Under the pieces are notes generated by a model that was not told the DNA's origin, ran no database searches, and was given only the letters and a program-made list of their open reading frames with translations. Made by a program: the position numbers and the translations under genes. A DNA stretch of 64,000 nt from Lathyrus oleraceus (Eukaryota > Streptophyta > Magnoliopsida > Fabales > Fabaceae), in NCBI RefSeq assembly GCF_024323335.1, contig NC_066585.1, positions 347,130,846-347,194,845 of the forward strand. The letters are read 5' to 3'. Shown here piece after piece: positions 11,461-22,838 of the stretch. Within the stretch, counting starts at the first letter, position 1. Each line of letters begins with the position of its first letter.

Positions 11461-14290
11461 TGTAGCAGGGTATTCGTTACCATTAGAGATATTGACTAAA
11501 TCCAAGGTAAACCATACAAGTCGAGTCGCCACCGCACTTCTATTTATCCAAAGAAATGGTTAGAAAGCGAACAAAAACCTAAAAGTTTTATCGAATCAAA
11601 AACTAGTAAAAATGTCAGAAATCTGGGTAAGGGGGTTGGTTATGCAATGGGAAGGTTTTAAGCACCCCAAAACATCTTAGGTACTCCTAGGGAGCCCTTT
11701 TCATAAGTGTTGTTCTAGTCTAAAGGGTGTAGGTATATCTAAAGTACTATTTACTAAAAGGAAGGTTAAAAGAAAATGACTCACAAGGATGTCGCATCCA
11801 CTGCCTACGTATCTCATCTGAGTATGAGAACCAGAGTCTTCGTAGCTCGGCTACCTATGGGTTAAAGAGAAGTGTGATCGGTAAGACGTCGCGTCTTATG
11901 CCTACGTATCTCATCTGAAATGAGAATCAGAGCAAAACGTAGTTTGGATAACTAGGGGTTAAGGATTGCCTTCTGAACATGGACTTACAAGAGAGGACAC
12001 CAGCTGTGTCAAAGGAGGGTGGGCAGTGTGTTCAACGTCCTAGCAGTAGGTGTCACAGCTCGCTGAATCGAGTCTTAGGCAGTTACCTCTTTGCAATAGA
12101 ATGGACTGACATGCCACAAGATCGGAGACGCACGGAAGGTCTAAAAGTGGGGAAGCTCTGTTCTAGAGTTGTCATGCAATATGGACCTATGTGTTAGGAT
12201 TTACAAAGGGGAACATCTACCTAATGTTAGCATGCAAAGAATAGGGGAATTCTACCTATGTTATCATACAAAGGGTTCTACTTAATGGGTGCTACCTAAA
12301 CGGAACAAGTGTCGACGGATGGAGCGCGAAGAGGAGTTACGGATAAAGGTAGATGGTGATGCCGGAGGCAATCGACTTACAGGTAGATGGCGATGCCTGA
12401 GGCAATCGACTTACAAGAGGATGGATGAATGTGTGCTGGTTCTGTTAAGTTTTGAAAATCATTACTCGACGTTGGATCGAGCTTTTGATCTTATTTTGAA
12501 ATGGTTATCGGATGTTCGTTTTAATTCTTGTATTAACAGGTGACTAAAGAGATAAAGAAATAAATATTATACACTCTATGGGAGAGGAGTACATTTGTTA
12601 TGAATGGGGATTATTCATGGCAAACAAACAATAAGAATATATGCCTCATACATCATACAAGTAGGCAACAGTTATCAATCAGATCGGATAATAGAAGTGG
12701 TAGGATTAATGGTGATGAACATGGTAAGCAAGCGTAGATATATCAAAACATGGCCATGGAAGAGATGATTACCTAATGGAAAATAGAAGTGGAATGGAAT
12801 CTAGTATGTGATGAAGCTTTGCCTCCTTGCCACGAAATTCTAATGCTCCTTTAGGGTTAGGGTTTCAGCTTCTTAAATAGGGTGGATTAGGTGTTCTCAT
12901 GGGCTTTTTAATAAGTGATTTATCCATAAGAATAAAAGTGTGAAGTGAGGTGTAAAATGTTGTTATTTTGGGCCAAAATTAAGTGAATGGATGTCCAATG
13001 CATGGCCAAAAGAGGTAAAAAACGTGACTGGTTTGTGCAGCATGCTTAGAAAATCTGATTGGGCCAGCCAGGCCCAAAATCAACCTAGAAAATCAAGTCA
13101 TGGTGCCCACTTTAAATGAATGTATCTCTCAAACCATGGATCCAAACGAGATGATTCCAAAAGGATGTGAAAGAGGACATGGCAAGATACAATTGTTGTG
13201 AAGAAAGTATTTTCAAATAATTCCTTGAAGTGCAAGAAAACTGACCAAGAAGTCTTGACAAACTTTGAAGATTTTGAACTTAGAAATTTTTCTAAGTGTC
13301 CTAAAAAAATGTCTCACTTTGACTAAGCATAACTTTCTCAATTCTAATCCAAATAGAGCAAACTTTATATCTCTAGAAAGCTTAGAACAAGAGGAACAAC
13401 TTTCACGCTGTATAAATTTTCAAATGGAGCTTTTATCTTGATGCAAAATGGGCTTAAAGTGAGTGCAACGATCATGAAAACTTGCCCTAAATGGAAAGTC
13501 AATCATTTCCAAATTAAGTAACTTTTCCAATTCCTGATTAAATGATGAGTCCATGATCCAACCTTGATCAAATTTCACATGTAGGATCCCCTAGGCATGG
13601 ATTTTGAGATTCCACTCTCAAAGAGTCCGAAGTTGACTTTTCTGGCTAAATAGTTGACTTTTCCCAAACTGTCTAATTCCTGATTCCAATGATCAATTGA
13701 AGCACCTCTGGCTCAAATAAAAAGCTGATTTTTTGTATGTAGACCCTTATGGACATATGGAGGGCCATGGAAAAGAGTTTCACCCAAAGAATCAGAAATA
13801 AACTGATTTTATACCAAACCCTAGTTTTAGGGCAAAATGATCAGGAACTGATTGCACTGATTGCCAATGGATCTTTCTGAGATAATTGTGAATCTTCCTA
13901 GGCCAAGATGCCTCTCTAATCATGACATGGATGAGCTCCTCTACTTCCAACCAAACATTGCCTGTTGCAGGTAGCCATGAAACCCTAATTTCTGATTAAA
14001 TCCAGATGAACACTCTGATAGCTTTGAATCCTTCACTGATGAACTGAGGACCATAATAAGATACTTGGACCCCCCCTAAGACCCTTGAGACTTGTATACT
14101 TAGAAAATGAAGTCCAATTCTCAATCTTGCTTTGTGTGGGCTCCTTCTGTTAAGGAGTGATCGATCAAAACCTGATCTCCATGTCACTAATGCAGTATGC
14201 AATGAGTATGACCTAATATGATGCTAATGAAGTGTAAAACATAATCCCATGCTTCCAGGAAAAATGAAGGGTAAATTTTGGGGTATTACA
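11461..14290 (-). mobile_element. Solo Ogre LTR inserted in copia A reverse transcriptase
   Basis: Begins TGTAGCAGGGTATTCG and ends GGGGTATTACA, flanked by AAGAC on both sides (11456-11460 and 14291-14295), with nothing but LTR sequence inside. Compared with the 3985-bp LTR at 47431-51415 it lacks about 1.15 kb (equivalent of about 48661-49826). Orientation follows from the primer site next to the 47431 copy. LTR-LTR recombination of a full element is the usual source of such a structure. Short frames inside it (for example 11979-12197) are not credible genes. Confidence 0.9.
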
Positions 14291-15280
14291 AAGACCTTAT
14301 TTGTTAATAATGAAGGAGGAAAACTCATGGTGGCTCAAATATATGTGGATGATATTGTGTTTGGTGGGATGTCAGATCAGATGGTCGAACATTTTGTTAA
14401 ACAAATGTAGTCTGAATTTGAAATGAGCCTTGTTGGAGAGCTAACCTATTTTCTTGGGCTACAAGTCAAGTAGATGGAAGATTCTATCTTTATATCTCAA
14501 AGCAAATATGCCAAAAACATTGTTAAGAAGTTTGGCATGGAGAATGCAAGTCATAAAAGGACACCTGCTCCTACACATCTGAAAGTCTCCAAAGATGAAA
14601 ATGGTGTTAGTGTAGATCAAAGTCTCTACAGAAGCATGATAGGAAGTCTGTTATATTTTACAGCAAGCAGACCTGACATTGCTTTTGCTGTAGGTGTTTG
14701 TGCTAGATATCAAGTTGAACCAAAAGTCAGTCACATAAATTAGGTGAAAAGGATTCTAAAATACGTCAATGGCACCAGTGACTATGGGATGTTGTATACT
14801 CATGGATCTGGATCTATGCTGACTGGATACTGTGATGTTGACTGGGCTGGAAGTGTTGATGATAGGAAAAGCACATCAGGAGGATGTTTCTTCTTGGGGA
14901 ACAACTTAATATCATGGTTTAGTAAGAAACAAAATTGTGTGTCCCTGTCCACTGCTGAAGCTGAATACATAGCAGCTGGAAGTAGTTGTTCTCAACTAGT
15001 TTGGATGAAATAGATGCTGACTGACTACAATGTCTCGTAAGAAGTTGATAACTCCATGAGTGCTATAAATATTTCTAAGAATCCTATTCAGCACAGCATG
15101 ACAAAACACATTGATATTCGTCATCACTTTATTAGAGAACTAGTGGAAGATAAAATCATAGCCCTGGAGCATGTGACTACTGAAATGCAATTAGCTGATA
15201 TATTTACAAAGGCTTTGGATGTTTATCAATTTGAATATCTAAGAGGAAAATTGGGGATTTGTATCTATGAGAATTTATAG
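14291..15280 (+). pseudogene. pol: Copia A pol, RT (3' part) and RNase H
   Basis: Continues the RT after the solo LTR: TLFVN, the catalytic YVDD near 14342-14353, ELTYFLGLQVK, then RNase H (GYCDVDWAGSVDDRKSTSGG, LSTAEAEYIA) and the C-terminal HIDIRHHFIRELV ... LADIFTKAL. The frame is the same as before the insertion. In-frame stops fall near 14408, 14471, 14741, 15011 and 15038, mostly TAG. The copy at 51595 has CAG where this one has TAG at 14471, showing directly that this stop arose from a C-to-T change after, or separately from, the duplication. Confidence 0.9.
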
Positions 15281-15487
15281 CAATTAATTTGGAGTGGAAA
15301 AGGTAATAAAAATATTGTTTGCCCACTTAAAAGAAAGTGCCCCATTTATGGTAAATCATTACCTAGTATTGGAACTTCCATCTATAGCATTTTTACACGC
15401 AACCTCAGCTCAAACATTTCCATCTTCCTCAAACTTCATCGACCTTATCTGCTAGGGCAACAGAAATCCTTTCACAAGCTCAACAAG

Positions 15488-17290
15488 ATGTTACAACATC
15501 CTTCATCTTCTGGTTCTAAAAACACCAAACATGCGCACAAAGCTAGAACACCCTCTATGGATTTTCTTAATGAAGACATTTTGGAAGTGATTCCCCTATC
15601 AGTCATCCCAGGCGACGCTCCTGGTTCATCCTCCACTGCAGGACATACTCAGGGTAATAGTTCTAATAACCCTAGCTCTAAGGATGACCTGCATCATAGA
15701 TCGTGTCATTAGAAATCTTGTCACGAGGATCCTTAATGAAGGACACTCAGTAAAGGGAGTTTCTACTCCTCTGTCGAGAAGGGACCCCTCTCTTGAGGTT
15801 GGACCTCACAATGAGAAAGATGATGAGTCATCTAGGTCTGAAAAAGATATAGCTACTGAGGGACATTGCTCTTTAGGGCAAACCTTGCCTAGTAAGAAAT
15901 ATGTAGATGCTTCTCAGTCTAAGAAGCATGACTCTGCTAAGAAGGTGATTGACTTGGAAGAAGAGAGCTCAAATGATGAAGATGACAGCTTGCTTCATCA
16001 CTTGAAGCCAAGTGTTGCAAAGAGAATGAAGACTAGAAATGGTAGGTCTGTGGCTGAGATGATGAAGCCAAAACTGGTAAGAAGGCTACTGTTGTAGGCC
16101 CTTCAAAGTCTTGGAGTAAAGTGGAGGTAAAGAAGAGAAAAGTAAGAGAAAGTTCTGATACATAGGAAGATGTTGAAGATGATGTCCCAGACATCTCTCC
16201 TGTCAAATAGTCAACTGTTAGAAAATCCCCTACAAAGGTTGTTGTTGTTCACTTGGATAACATTTCCTTCCATCTTGAAGATGGTGCAACAAAGTGGAAA
16301 TTTGTAATCCAAAGGAGAGTGGCTGTGGAAAGAGAACTGGGAAAGAATGTTGTGGAGGTTAAGGAGGTCATGGATCTGATTAAGTCTGCTGGATTAATGA
16401 AAACGGTTAGTGGGTTATCTCAGTATTTTGAAGGTCTTGTTAAAGAATTCGTGGTGAACATCCTTGAGGACATTGCTGGCAAGAACAACAAAAAGTTTTG
16501 TAAGGTGTTTGTTAGAGGAAAGTGTGTGAAGTTTTCTCCAACTGTGATTAATAAGTTCCTAGGAAGAGGAACAGAAGGTGATGGTGAACTAGAGGCCACA
16601 GACAATGAGGTCTGTAGGAAAATAATTGTTGGACAGGTCAAGGAGTGGCCAAGCAAGAAGCATCTCTCTGCTGGAAAACTAATTGTGAAATATGTTATCT
16701 TGCACAAGATAGGGTCAGCAAATTAGGTACCAACAAATCACATCTCTACAATCTCAAATGCTCTTGGAAGGCTCATATTTGCTATTAGAACCAAGCTTAA
16801 TTTTGATTATGGTAGATTCATGTTTGAACAAATTGTCAAACATGCTTCTACAAATGCAGTGAAGCTGCCCATAGCTTTTCCCTCAATAATTTGTGGGATA
16901 ATCCTAAGCCAGCAACCTGGAATTCTGAGCACAAGTGATATCCCTAGTAGAAGATAACCTCCCCTGTCAGTTCATTACAAATTATTTGAAGGCAGTCATG
17001 TCAATGACATTGTCATGACATCTGCTGTGAAGAAGCCAGCCTCTCAAGGTGGTCTGATTGCTGAACTGAAAGAGACCTGTAAGGAATTGGAGATTGGGAT
17101 AAGGGTAGCTAAAGCTAGGAAAGAAGCTTTGGAGGTTCTGATTAATAGCTTGGAGAAAGGAGATATAGATAATGTTGGTCAAGCCAAGGAAACAGAAGCT
17201 CACACCTCTAGTGAGAGGTCTGAATCTCAAGATAAATCAAGTGGCAGTTCTGGGTCTGAAGCTGATGAAAATGCTAGCTCCTCTGACTGA
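15488..17290 (+). pseudogene. Env-like reading frame of copia A (Sirevirus-type), broken
   Basis: Between the end of pol and the 3' LTR, where Sirevirus elements carry an env-like ORF. Open pieces lie at 15488-15712, 15684-16097, 16253-16726 and 17015-17290, separated by at least one frameshift (near 15690) and several stops. The N-terminal part is Ser/Pro-rich and acidic. The middle (VAKRMKTRNGR, then FHLEDGATKWKFV, FLGRGTEGDGEL) is the most protein-like. The C-terminal part is a predicted coiled coil (ELKETCKELEIGIRVAKARK) followed by a Ser/Asp/Glu-rich tail. I see no convincing membrane segment or signal peptide in the pieces. Its function is unknown in the family. Confidence 0.65.
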
Positions 17291-17549
17291 GTTTTGGTGA
17301 AGATTGTTCCCCTTTTATGATGATGTTCTATTTTGGATGCCTTGATGTTTGATGTTTTTTTTGTGGCGGTCTTGTTTTGATGCCTTGATGTAATTTTTAG
17401 GTTCTTTGTGATTTCTCTGGATTTTATCTCAGCTTATATAGCTGTGTTTGTTTGTGGTTCTGTAACACCTGACAATATGTTTTAACATTATATGTGACAT
17501 TCTGTTGGACTAATAGACATTTATTTTGTCTCATTGGTCTCTCTTGGCT

Positions 17550-17564
17550 AAAAAGGGGGAGAAG
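17550..17564 (+). promoter_or_regulatory. Extra polypurine tract 1 of copia A
   Basis: AAAAAGGGGGAGAAG, about 330 bp before the true LTR-adjacent tract. Multiple polypurine tracts upstream of the 3' LTR are a known Sirevirus trait. Use as a plus-strand primer is inferred from composition only. Confidence 0.5.
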
Positions 17565-17720
17565 TAGCTAAAGGAGTTGTAGCTAAAGTATTTAGCTATG
17601 TTATAAACAGATGACAGATGATATTGAAGATGATGCATGTTGGAGATGTTAAAGGTGATGTCAGATGGGATGGTGGTTGTTACAGGTGTTGTTGAAGGAG
17701 ATGTCTGTGTTGTACAGACT

Positions 17721-17734
17721 GAGGGGGAGAAGAA
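17721..17734 (+). promoter_or_regulatory. Extra polypurine tract 2 of copia A
   Basis: GAGGGGGAGAAGAA, about 160 bp before the 3' LTR. Also present in the duplicate copy near 54847. Confidence 0.5.
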
Positions 17735-17878
17735 ACACACTTGTGTGTTTAATATGTGTTTACTAGTTACTATTTTAGCTAGTAAATGTATGGTTTATTA
17801 CTTCTGCTGCTAAACTGCTAATGTGTTTTTTGTACTCTTATGAACAAATGGTCTGATGTATGTTTTAGCCAAAATTTG

Positions 17879-17892
17879 CCAAAGGGGGAGTT
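17879..17892 (+). promoter_or_regulatory. Polypurine tract next to the 3' LTR of copia A
   Basis: CCAAAGGGGGAGTT lies immediately before the LTR start TGTTGG at 17893, the standard plus-strand priming position. Confidence 0.75.
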
Positions 17893-18811
17893 TGTTGGTT
17901 ATATGTGTTGGCAGCCATTTTGGTAAAACCTATAATGTTCACAAGTGTTGTCTTGACATAAGATAACATGTACCTGCAGGGTGTTTAAAATGTGAATATG
18001 CAGGATTTTTACTGAGATGTCAGACCCGATCTCATGACATCTGTATACAGAACATCCAGCCTGAATGTTATGTATTATGTGATTGCGTTTTTAATGCTAA
18101 TCTATATGTGATTGAAAAGATGATTGAACGCACCCTCAATCAGTAATTACAACCAGCTGTCATGAGAAGATATGAATGGAAAATAGTTTTAGGGTTTTAT
18201 GATGTCCAAGCCCAGCCAAATGCTTCTATATAAAGGACATAGAAAACCTGGTTTTATACACAAGAAATAACGAACGAAATATTGAGAGAGAATAAGGGTT
18301 TTAGTCTTGTGTGGTTGTGTGAATTGTAAGCCATTCATTCATCCATAGATGATTGAATTGGACTGATTTTTGAGTTGTAATTTGTCCACTCTAAGCTTTG
18401 AAGCATGAGTGTGTGTTTACTTGATTGAAGCTTTTAAGCAAGATCAAGTATGTGTCTTTGAAGAGTGTCTTCTTTTCATTGTAATTCTTGTTTTATATCA
18501 CTGTTGTGATTGATGGGGAGTGAGTAGGATCTCATATCTAAGAGTTCTTAGGTAGAAGTCACACGGGTAGAGATTAGGTGAAAAGACTGTAACTTGAAGT
18601 TGTTTACTGAGAGTCTTTGAACTGATTCTGTTTAGTGGATTTCCTTCCTGGCTTGGTATCCCCCAGACGTAGGTGAGTTTGCACCGAACTGGGTTAACAA
18701 TTGCTTGTGTCTCTTGCATTACTGTTCTTTATCTTTTATCCTGTTTGTATTGTTCAGATATTAGTGTCGTGACATTACCTTCGACATCTCATATCTGATA
18801 CCAGAATTTCA
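17893..18811 (+). repeat. 3' LTR of copia A
   Basis: 919 bp, starts TGTTGGTTATATGTG and ends CCAGAATTTCA, followed by the AATAG duplication. TATA box at 18227-18235. It lacks the 31-bp segment found in the 5' LTR near 6976. Confidence 0.92.
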
Positions 18812-18816
18812 AATAG

Positions 18817-20230
18817 CCTTGAGCGTAGGTTCCATGTTCCCGAAGCACAAACTCTTCGATCATCCTAGAGAGAGGAAAAAGTGAACTCAGAAAAAACTTT
18901 GCCAAAAGTGATGATGCCCTATTTTCTATTTTTTTCATATTGTTTCTAGTTTGGTGCGCAACTCCACAATCAAAAGGGGTTTAGAACCTCTCGGCCAAAG
19001 GATCCTTCCATGTAATTTATGTTTGCATGATTCCAAATTGGCTTAGTATTCGTCTTTAGGTATAGTAAAGTAGATCTGATCCCCTTTTAGAACAAGTTGA
19101 GGAAGTTATGAAGTGGGGATGTTGCACACATCACTCAAGGCTTATGTAAATGATTTTTTTTCTACATGTTATGAGGTTGGTTTAGAGATGTTAATATCAA
19201 CAATAGGATGTGTGGGAGGGATAAGGGGAGCTAAACAAGCCCATAGAATAGATAAATGTTCCATAGTCAAAGAGAATGTTAAGTAGATCCATTGGTGGAG
19301 ATGATGAACAGTGTCAGAGTCTCCATATTCGATAAAAAATGATATTTTTAAAATTGAAGATGTAAATATTTTAAAATAATTTATTTGCATTCTTTAGATA
19401 ATAATATTTTATTTGTAAAAAAAATAACTTTCAAATTTATTGAATAATATTGTTCATAATATTATAAGATAAAAAAGCATTGTCAATGGAAAAAGAATAT
19501 TATTTTTATGAAATGCAAGAAAATTTTAATATAAGATTGATCTACTTAGTAATTATTTAAAATAAAATATAAAATATACAAGTGAATATGTTAATATCCA
19601 AAATATTAAATAAAAATTATTATAAGACTGATTTATTTAATACGAAAATATATTATTTTAATGATAATTTTAATATTGTTTTTAATAATTTTATTTGATT
19701 TTTTTAAAAAAGTAAGTATATATTAAAAAAAAGAAATAAAGAAAGAAAAACAACCTTCTTTATTTGATTAAATAAAAAATAAGAAATTAACATTAATTTG
19801 ATTTTGATTATTATAAAGTTTCTTAAAACATATGTTCGTAAAATGAAAATATGTAGAAAATGAGAAAATAAACTTAATAAAAATGATGTAATATATGTAT
19901 GCTCCACCAAACAAAATTGTGTCAGCATAGGTTTTTGAACTAAGGACCTCTAGTATGTGAGATTAGTGTGATAACCAACTACACCACTCAAACCTTGTTA
20001 TTAAATTATAAAAATTGCACATATATGGTATAGCAAGAAATACGACTCTGTTGGTCCTAGAGTTGGTCAACCATTAAAAAAGAAGAAGAAGACAAATCTG
20101 AAAGAACACGATGCTAAAAAAGGTAAGAGTGAGAGACATATTTCTTAAATGAATTTTCTAAGCATATAGAGTACGATGATATGATGAAAAGACGAGAAAG
20201 ATAAGGACAAGCTCATACTCTTTTCTAGAA
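18817..20230. other. AT-rich flanking DNA, no gene seen
   Basis: From about 19330 the sequence is very AT-rich with only chance frames. The only recognisable item is the tRNA-like segment at 19919-19993. The whole stretch recurs at 55943-57365 with few differences. Confidence 0.7.
19919..19993 (-). pseudogene. tRNA-Val (CAC)-like relic
   Basis: Read on the minus strand it shows a D arm (GTGGTGTAGTTGGTTATCAC), an anticodon loop CTCACAT with anticodon CAC, the variable-region AGGTC, and a T arm with GTTCAAA. By hand, 4 of 5 anticodon-stem pairs form. The duplicate at 57044-57116 keeps 4 of 5 T-stem and 5 of 7 acceptor pairs. This copy also has 2 extra T in the T arm. A decayed tRNA gene or the head of a tRNA-derived SINE are both possible. 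Mismatches argue against a working tRNA. Confidence 0.55.
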
Positions 20231-20960
20231 GGAAATGATCATAATTGCAATCATTTTATTGTCTTAAACAAGCTTCTAGAGTTTGGTATGGTCATTTAAG
20301 TAATTTTCTTCTTGAAAATGATCTTGTTGATACAACACTCTTTAGGAAAATGGCCAAGAATAAAGTTTTGATTGTTTAAATATATGTGGATGATATTACT
20401 TTTTGGTTTACTAATATTTGTGTTTTGTCGTGAGTTTTCTAAGATAATGCAAAAAGAGTTTGAAATGAGAATTATGGGAGAATTGATATTTTTTCTTGGC
20501 ATTCAAATCAATTAATGTTTTGATAGATTTTATATACATCAAACTAAGTACATAAATGAAGTCTTGAAGAAATTTGATCTTGATGAATATAAGTCAATGC
20601 TAACACATATGCATGATATCTATAATCTTGGAAAAGATGAGACAAGCTCAAAGGTATATCAAAATATACAGATAGGTATGCTATGATCTTTTCTTTACTT
20701 TACAGCCTCTAGACATTATATATTATTCAGTGTATGCTCATTTTCAACCAGATTCTAGAAAGCTTCACTTAATTGTTGTTAAGAGAGTCTTTAAATATTT
20801 GAAGGAAACTAATGCCCTTGGTTGATTTTAAAATAAATCTATTGATTATAAGTTAGTAGATTATGTGTGAAGTTTAGAAAAACATAAGAAATAGGTGTTT
20901 GAGTTTTATTGTCCAATTTAAACTTTTTTTAGGTTTCTTTCAAATTAAGCTCAAGTTAAT
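20231..20960 (+). pseudogene. Decayed copia RT/RNase H remnant (element E)
   Basis: Fragments of a Ty1/copia RT can be read with many stops: ASRVWYGHLSNFLLEND, DTTLFRK, IYVDDITF (catalytic motif near 20390), a FEMRIMGELIFFLGIQIN-like stretch, KYINEVLKKFDLDEY, then SLLYFTASR. No frame is open for more than about 60 residues. Its relatives are other copia lineages, not element A. It is repeated at 57365-58095. Confidence 0.7.
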
Positions 20961-22272
20961 CTCCAATACTGAAAGATAAGGAGATAATGGAAGATATATT
21001 AATACATAAAGTTTATCTTAGTTCACCCTTTTGGACAAGTGACTTCAAGCACAAGAGGGAGAGAGATGAATTATGTGAGTGCACTAATCTCTTAGATATG
21101 TTTCGAATGATGTCAAAACTAGGTCACTTAGTACTTTGTGTATATTGGATATTACTGTCTATGTCTAGATGTGCATCATTATAGTAGGACATTTAAAATC
21201 ATATTAAATAGGTCATTACAAGTTAAAATTATGATTTTTCATGAAAAATGAGTCAATGGGTCAATACAAATGGTTGTGTATTAATACATATTGAATAAGT
21301 TTTAAAAGAAAATGATTCTAATGTGAATGTATCAATACAAAAGATGAATGTGTCGGTACAAAATACGAAAGAATCGACTCATTCGTATTCAGAGTCGACT
21401 ACATCTGAAAGAATTTTTCAAACAATCACCCTTGCCTTAAATGTATTGACACATTGTTGGTATGGGTCGATACATCACAAGAATGAGTCAACTCCCCTGT
21501 GCTTGGAGTCGACTCCTACTGAAGGTATTTTTTTTACAATTTTCTCTGCCCTTAATGTATCGACTCCTTATGGATATGTATAGACTCCTTAGCCTTATGT
21601 ATTGACTCATTCAAATTTGAAGTCAATACATTTAGTTCATTTTACAAAACTTGTAATTTTCCCTAAAAATAAGTTTTGTTTGTTATTGTTTCTACATGCA
21701 CACACATATAAATATGCATTCATGCATCATTTCACACAATGAAAATCAAGAACACGCTTAGAATTTTCTCTTAATCTTCAATATTTTTCTTCATACATTC
21801 AACAATTACACATAATCATTTTTGTTGATTGTCATCTAGAATAGATTGATAAGGACCAATTTAGGATTGTTGTAATCATAATTGGGTTGGGTATTCTTTG
21901 GTGGTTTCATTGATAAAACCGGTTAGGGTTTTTCCTTCAAGATCAAGGATTGATTTCGGGGTTTTGTACAAGACTTTATAATGAGGATTCAGTTGAGTGA
22001 AAGCTTTGAAGAACAAGAGATTCGGTCAAGGGAGTAACAGTAACAGGAAGCTCGACTTGGAAGTCTTTGGTCACTTGATCTTCCTTAAGATCAAGGAGAT
22101 AGAAGAATTTAGGATCAACATCAAACATAGGGTTTATGGGTTTGTATTGCTAATTTTTCTTTTGTAAACTACACTTGCAAAGGTTAATTTCAATATCTCA
22201 ATTCTATTTGGAATTGGGGACATACATACCCATAGTAAGGATAATCGAGGAACTTTCTAAACAAATCCTTTT

Positions 22273-22273
<1 letters not shown>

Positions 22274-22319
<46 letters not shown>
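22274..22319. repeat. (CT)n microsatellite, about 23 repeats
   Basis: Uninterrupted CT dinucleotides. The duplicate copy at 59397-59433 has about 18 repeats. Confidence 0.95.
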
Positions 22320-22321
<2 letters not shown>

Positions 22322-22584
22322 ACATTCTGATATTGAACTTAGAGCGCAAATTTGTTTTGTTGAAAAATTATGGTTTTGTTGAAGTTTCTAAAATTGTTTT
22401 TGCAAAACAATTGCAATTAGATTTTCATAATATCAACATAAAGAGAAATAAGCTTGGTGTTTATTGGACACCAAGTGTTCGATAAATTATTTTGCACAGT
22501 AAGTGTTCGATAAATTGTCTTTACTAATTTTAGTTTTCTATTTTCATTGGAAATAGATTATCAATGTGTGATTTAGTTCAAGCG

Positions 22585-22702
<118 letters not shown>

Positions 22703-22838
22703 TTTTCTCATCATTAGTATATGTTTCCTTACAGTTTAAATGTGTATCTAATTCTTCTGATAACGGTTCGAGATAGACTAGTGTCGATCTGGAATTGTTT
22801 CTGCTTGTCCTCTAGATCGTTGTCTTCGTCTAACAAAT

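Larger units (their letters stand above)
6710..18811 (+). mobile_element. Copia element A (Sirevirus/Maximus-like), complete ends, degenerate
   Basis: A full LTR-LTR element: 5' LTR 6710-7669, 3' LTR 17893-18811, flanked by the 5-bp duplication AATAG (6705-6709 and 18812-18816). Gene order gag, protease, integrase, RT, RNase H is the copia order. Two zinc knuckles in Gag, a long env-like frame after pol and repeated polypurine tracts are marks of the Sirevirus group. It is non-autonomous now: an early frameshift, at least nine in-frame stops in gag-pol, and a solo LTR inside the RT. The LTRs differ by two indels (31 bp near 6976 and about 10 bp near 6765) and by scattered substitutions, so the insertion is not recent. 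Confidence 0.9.

Noticed and set aside
11979..12197. 72-codon frame conserved in two Ogre LTR copies (also 47949-48167)
   Set aside because: The copies are too recent for conservation to mean anything; there is no known domain, and it lies antisense within an LTR.
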